Position numbers and translations under genes: made by a program
Shown: positions 14,934 to 17,973 of the stretch, piece by piece
Numbering within the stretch: the first letter of the stretch is position 1
Layout of the letters: each line of letters opens with the position of its first letter
Source: an uncultured Helicobacter sp.
Lineage (GTDB): Bacteria; Campylobacterota; Campylobacteria; Campylobacterales; Helicobacteraceae
Direction of reading: 5' to 3'
DNA: 17,973 nt
Assembly (NCBI GenBank): GCA_944325775.1
Contig: CALVBL010000029.1
Span: 1-17,973, forward strand
The notes under the pieces: generated by a model
Seen by the model: the letters and a program-made list of their open reading frames with translations, nothing else
Databases searched by the model: none
What the model was told of the DNA's origin: nothing

Positions 14934-15560
14934 ATGTTTAGCGGATTGATTAGGGAGATTGGCACGATTGTGGGGTTGCAGGGCAATAGGCTTAGCGTGC
15001 GTTGTACATATCAGCCACATATCGGGGATTCTGTCGCGGTCAATGGCGTGTGTCTCACTGCTATACAATCCCACACACAGGGCTTCCTCGCCGATCTAAG
15101 CGAGACGACAAAAAGCCTCATCGCTTTAGAGAATTTCGCGCCAAATGTCCCCGTGCATATCGAGCCGGCATTACGCGCAGATTCTAGGCTTGATGGGCAT
15201 ATCGTGCAGGGACATATCGATGGCATAGGCGTGATTGATCGCATTACACACCACTCTGCCCAGAGCGAGTTTTTTATCACCACCGCGCCTAAGACTCTAG
15301 ATGCGATTTTGCCCAAAGGCTCTATCAGCGTAGATGGCGTGAGTCTCACAGTGGTGGATGTGGCGCACAATGGCTTTTGGCTCACTATCATTCCGCACAC
15401 ATTACAAAATACATTATTTAAGACCTACAAACTTTCCCAACGTGTGAATCTCGAAACCGATATGTTTGTGCGCAACACCCTTGCGATTTTGGAGAATCTC
15501 CAAGCGCGCAAAAGCACCAAATCATGGACGGATATAGATGCGATCCAGCTTGCATTTTAG
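14934..15560 (+). CDS. ribE: Riboflavin synthase, alpha chain
   Basis: Dismutates two 6,7-dimethyl-8-ribityllumazine into riboflavin and the pyrimidinedione. The 208 aa protein has two similar lumazine-binding halves: MFSGLIREIG, GDSVAVNGVCLT and DLSETT in the first; DGHIVQGHIDGIG, KGSISVDGVSLTV and IIPHTLQNT in the second. Length is typical. Start ATG at 14934 has AAGGA 5 bases upstream; a GTG directly before it (14931) is rejected because family proteins start MF-G. It is divergent from tatD and followed after 28 bases by flhX. Confidence 0.96.
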   Translation: MFSGLIREIGTIVGLQGNRLSVRCTYQPHIGDSVAVNGVCLTAIQSHTQGFLADLSETTKSLIALENFAPNVPVHIEPALRADSRLDGHIVQGHIDGIGVIDRITHHSAQSEFFITTAPKTLDAILPKGSISVDGVSLTVVDVAHNGFWLTIIPHTLQNTLFKTYKLSQRVNLETDMFVRNTLAILENLQARKSTKSWTDIDAIQLAF

Positions 15561-15588
15561 ATTGGGTGTTTAGATGATGGGAGCATAG

Positions 15589-15870
15589 ATGACACAGAGA
15601 TTTGCTAAAGCCGCTGCACTTGCATACGATGCCCACATTCACACCGCGCCCAAAGTCGTGGCGAGCGGCAGGGGTGAAGTGGCGATGCGCATCATTGCAA
15701 AAGCCAAAGAATACGAAGTTCCGCTGTTTTGTAACGAAGTGTTGGTGGATTCGCTGCTGGATATGCCGCTAGATTCACAAATCGCGCCCGAGCTCTATAT
15801 GGCAGTGGCGCGTGTGTTTGCGTGGATCGTGCGATGTGAGCAGAGCGCACAGCTTAGCGAGAAGGAATGA
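15589..15870 (+). CDS. flhX: FlhX, FlhB C-terminal domain homologue
   Basis: A 93 aa stand-alone copy of the part of FlhB that follows the autocleavage site. It shows AAALAYDAHIHTAPKVVASGRGEVAMRIIAKAKEYEVPLFCNEVLVDSLLDM and ends IAPELYMAVARVFAWI, the FlhB cytoplasmic C-terminal pattern. The NPTH autocleavage motif and the membrane part of FlhB are absent. In H. pylori the FlhX equivalent is known to substitute for the cleaved FlhB C-terminal fragment in flagellar export. Start ATG at 15589 has GGGAG 5 bases upstream. Its stop is followed one base later by the ABC ATPase gene. Confidence 0.87.
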   Translation: MTQRFAKAAALAYDAHIHTAPKVVASGRGEVAMRIIAKAKEYEVPLFCNEVLVDSLLDMPLDSQIAPELYMAVARVFAWIVRCEQSAQLSEKE

Positions 15871-15871
15871 A

Positions 15872-16516
15872 ATGGCACTACTACAGACACACAATCTTGG
15901 GCATAGTTTTGAATTCCTCATCTATGAGGGGCTAGATCTCACGTTGCATGCGGGCGAAAAAATCGCCATCGTGGGCGTGAGTGGGAGCGGCAAAAGCACG
16001 ATTTTAAACAACCTCTCCACCATGCTTGCCCCCAAAAGTGGTGTGGTGGATATTTTGGATTCTAAAGATATTTATGCGCTTAGAGAGCAGGATCTGCTCC
16101 GCATACGCCGCTATGAGCTGGGCATTATCTTTCAGGCGCATTATCTCTTTCGCGGATTTGATGTGTGTGAGAATCTTGAGCTTGCGAGTATCCTTAGCAA
16201 TCAGCCTATTGATATGGAGCTATTAGAGCGATTTGAGATCGCTCACACGCTCAAGCAGCAGATCGGGGAGCTTAGTGGCGGACAGCAGCAACGTCTCTCT
16301 ATCGCTAGGGTGCTTAGCAAAAAGCCAAAGATCATTTTCGCCGATGAGCCCACAGGCAATCTTGATGCACAAACCGCACATAAGGTGATGGAATGCCTCT
16401 TTGAATATGTGAGGGTGTATAATGCCGGTATCATCATCGCCACGCATGATATGCACATCGCGCAGATGTGCGATAGTGTGTATAAGTTAGAAAATCACCA
16501 CCTTGTTAGAATCTAA
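15872..16516 (+). CDS. ABC transporter ATP-binding protein, LolD/FtsE type
   Basis: A 214 aa ATPase with Walker A GVSGSGKST at 35-43, Q-loop FQAHYLF at 88-94, signature LSGGQQQR at 134-141, Walker B IIFADEPTGNLD at 154-165 and the H-loop ATHD. The ADEPTGNLD form and the overall length match the LolD/MacB/FtsE branch, which works with FtsX-type membrane proteins. LolD would power lipoprotein release to LolA. No permease gene is adjacent, so the partner must lie elsewhere and the specific name is left open. Start ATG at 15872 has AAGGA 5 bases upstream, overlapping the flhX end; a longer frame to 15812 has no support. Confidence 0.75.
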   Translation: MALLQTHNLGHSFEFLIYEGLDLTLHAGEKIAIVGVSGSGKSTILNNLSTMLAPKSGVVDILDSKDIYALREQDLLRIRRYELGIIFQAHYLFRGFDVCENLELASILSNQPIDMELLERFEIAHTLKQQIGELSGGQQQRLSIARVLSKKPKIIFADEPTGNLDAQTAHKVMECLFEYVRVYNAGIIIATHDMHIAQMCDSVYKLENHHLVRI

Positions 16517-16621
16517 GCAATTGAGATCTTAGCATTGTAAATCATAAGTAGATTCTAAAATCGCCTTAGATTCTGCACTTGGCTTGTCCTTCATAAGCCC
16601 AAAAATTAAAGACTTTTATTA

Positions 16622-16627
16622 TACAAT
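16622..16627 (+). promoter_or_regulatory. Putative -10 box of the ABC-F gene
   Basis: TACAAT (5 of 6), 27 bases before the ATG at 16655, in the A/T-rich end of a 138-base gap. An overlapping TATTAT at 16617-16622 is an alternative. The ribosome binding site is TAAGGA at 16643-16648. Confidence 0.45.
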
Positions 16628-16654
16628 TATCCCAAACAAACCTAAGGACAACCT

Positions 16655-17973
16655 ATGCTACAAACAATCAACCTTTCAATGCGCTATCCGACCAAAAAGC
16701 TTTTTGAAAATGTGAATCTCACGTTAGATTCTGGCAAACGTTATGGGCTCATCGGCGCAAATGGCGCGGGCAAATCGACATTTCTCAAAATCCTAAGCGG
16801 TGTGTATGAAGCAAGCAGTGGCGAAGTCATCATCGCACCAAACTCACGGCTTGGGGTGCTGGGGCAGGATCAGTATGCTTTTGAATCTCTTAGTCTCAAG
16901 GACGCGGTGCTCATTGGCAACAAACGGCTCTATGATGCTATCAAACGCAAGGAATACCTCTATGAAAACGCCGATTTGAGCGATGATACGGTCAATGAGG
17001 AGCTGGGTAACCTCGAGATAATCTGCGCGGAGGAAGATCCGATGTATGAATACGATGTGGTGATAGAGAAGATCTTAGAGGATTTGGGGTTTGAGGCAAG
17101 CACGCACAATGATCTGATGAGCACGATCACTGGGGGCGATAAGTTTAAGATACTCTTAGCGCAAGTGCTCTTTCCCAAGCCCGATATTTTGCTCCTTGAC
17201 GAACCTACCAACAACCTCGATCTGCCCTCCATCGCGTGGCTAGAGGAAAATCTCAAGCGCCATGAAGGCACGATGGTGGTCATCAGCCACGATCGACATT
17301 TTCTAAATAGTGTCTGCACTCATATTTTGGATATGGATTTTGGCGGTGTGCGGGAGTTTAGTGGGAATTATGATGACTGGTATATCGCCTCCACACTTAT
17401 TGCTAAACAGCAAGAAGCCGAGCGCAACAAAAAACTCAAAGAAAAAGAGGAGCTAGAGAACTTCATACGCCGATTTTCTGCCAATGCTTCTAAAGCCAAG
17501 CAAGCCACTAGCCGCCAAAAGCAGCTTGATAAACTTGATATACAAAATCTCGCAGTAAGCTCTAGGCGCGATCCGAGTATCGTGTTTAAACCAAACCGCA
17601 CTATCGGCAACGAAGCCCTAGAATGCGAAAATATCTCCAAAAGCTATGGGGATAAAAAAGTGCTAGAGAATCTTAGCCTAAAGATTCTGCCCGGGGATAA
17701 AATCGCGCTTATTGGCGCAAATGGTGTGGGCAAGAGCACGTTCGTGCAGATCTTAGTGGAGGAGTTGCAGGCAGATAGCGGCGTGGTGAAATGGGGCGCG
17801 ACGATAGAGCGAAGCTATTTCCCCCAAAATGTGAGCGAGGAGATCAAAGGCGAGGAGAGCCTCTATGAGTGGCTGCGCGGGTTTGATAAGAAAAAAGAGA
17901 GTGGCGAGATACGCAATGCGCTAGGGCGAATGCTCTTTAGCGGGGAGGAGCAGGAGAAGTCTATAAACGCGCT
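16655..17973 (+). CDS. ABC-F family ATP-binding protein (YbiT/YkpA-like), right end cut
   Basis: Soluble twin-ATPase of the ABC-F group, which acts on ribosomes during translation. The frame is open for 439 codons and runs off the right edge. First ATPase: Walker A GANGAGKST at 34-42, a degenerate signature ITGGDKFKILLAQ, Walker B DILLLDEPTNNLDL, SHDRHFL. Then an Arg/Lys/Glu-rich linker (about 250-300), and the second Walker A GANGVGKST at 354-362. No membrane segments. The weakened first signature is, as I recall, shared by the YbiT-like subgroup. Start ATG at 16655 has TAAGGA 6 bases upstream. Annotated directly by translation; its stop lies beyond the window. Confidence 0.88.
   Translation, partial: MLQTINLSMRYPTKKLFENVNLTLDSGKRYGLIGANGAGKSTFLKILSGVYEASSGEVIIAPNSRLGVLGQDQYAFESLSLKDAVLIGNKRLYDAIKRKEYLYENADLSDDTVNEELGNLEIICAEEDPMYEYDVVIEKILEDLGFEASTHNDLMSTITGGDKFKILLAQVLFPKPDILLLDEPTNNLDLPSIAWLEENLKRHEGTMVVISHDRHFLNSVCTHILDMDFGGVREFSGNYDDWYIASTLIAKQQEAERNKKLKEKEELENFIRRFSANASKAKQATSRQKQLDKLDIQNLAVSSRRDPSIVFKPNRTIGNEALECENISKSYGDKKVLENLSLKILPGDKIALIGANGVGKSTFVQILVEELQADSGVVKWGATIERSYFPQNVSEEIKGEESLYEWLRGFDKKKESGEIRNALGRMLFSGEEQEKSINA

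Noticed and set aside
14844..15074. 76-codon minus-strand frame across the tatD-ribE gap
   Set aside because: It overlaps the ribE start and the promoter gap, and ends with basic/aromatic noise (FWKKFYHNFSQRFF). Not a plausible protein.
15011..15400. 129-codon minus-strand frame within ribE
   Set aside because: ribE is certain on the plus strand; the opposite frame has no recognisable domain and no ribosome binding site.
16517..16654. Possible small RNA gene or terminator in the 138-base gap before the ABC-F gene
   Set aside because: Only weak 5-base stems around CTAAG/CTTAG and two copies of the common AGATTCT word are seen; nothing beyond the promoter is supported.
1..17973. CRISPR arrays, tRNA or rRNA genes, insertion sequences
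   Set aside because: I found no evenly spaced direct repeats with unique spacers, no cloverleaf-like segments and no transposase-like proteins. The dispersed AGATTCT words are too short and irregular for an array.

Overview
The window looks like a piece of an enterohepatic Helicobacter chromosome or a close relative in the Campylobacterota. The evidence is the protein families (FlhX, a FliJ-MotE pair, a HisZ-like gene beside purA, a 342-344 aa class MnmA) and gene blocks I remember from H. pylori: thrB-ylxR-infB, fliJ-purA, and engB-lptA-mltD-tatD-ribE-flhX. It also has a striking excess of the word AGATTCT/AGAATCT. Base composition looks mid-40s percent G+C by eye. No rRNA, tRNA, CRISPR array or insertion sequence is visible.

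Layout. Positions 1-7894 are a tightly packed minus-strand run, read from right to left: hisZ-like, purA, fliJ, motE-like, tsaB-like, thrB, ylxR, infB, then the start of a CapA-family gene cut by the left edge. Junctions are short or 4-base ATGA overlaps, which suggests one long transcript from an extended -10 promoter at about 7926-7934. It combines purine synthesis, flagellar export and stator factors, threonine synthesis, tRNA t6A synthesis and translation initiation. Divergently, mnmA runs from 8014 on the plus strand.

Positions 9046-11734 are the accessory part. A hairpin overlaps the mnmA stop codon. A C9 tract comes next, then a family 2 glycosyltransferase gene broken by a G13 tract (OFF in this sequence; G12 or G15 would restore a protein of about 343 aa). 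Two bases after its stop codon comes a polytopic, GT-C-like membrane protein. Together they look like a phase-variable surface-glycan cassette.

Positions 11731-14847 (minus strand) hold envelope and housekeeping genes: tatD, a MltD-type lytic transglycosylase, lptA and engB. Positions 14934-17973 (plus strand) hold riboflavin synthase, flhX, a LolD/FtsE-type ABC ATPase and a right-truncated ABC-F protein.

I see no wholly new system. The best leads are the double homopolymer control of the glycosyltransferase cassette, the roughly 20-fold excess of AGAWTCT words (often inside variable coding loops), and the HisZ-like gene in a purine/flagellar operon.
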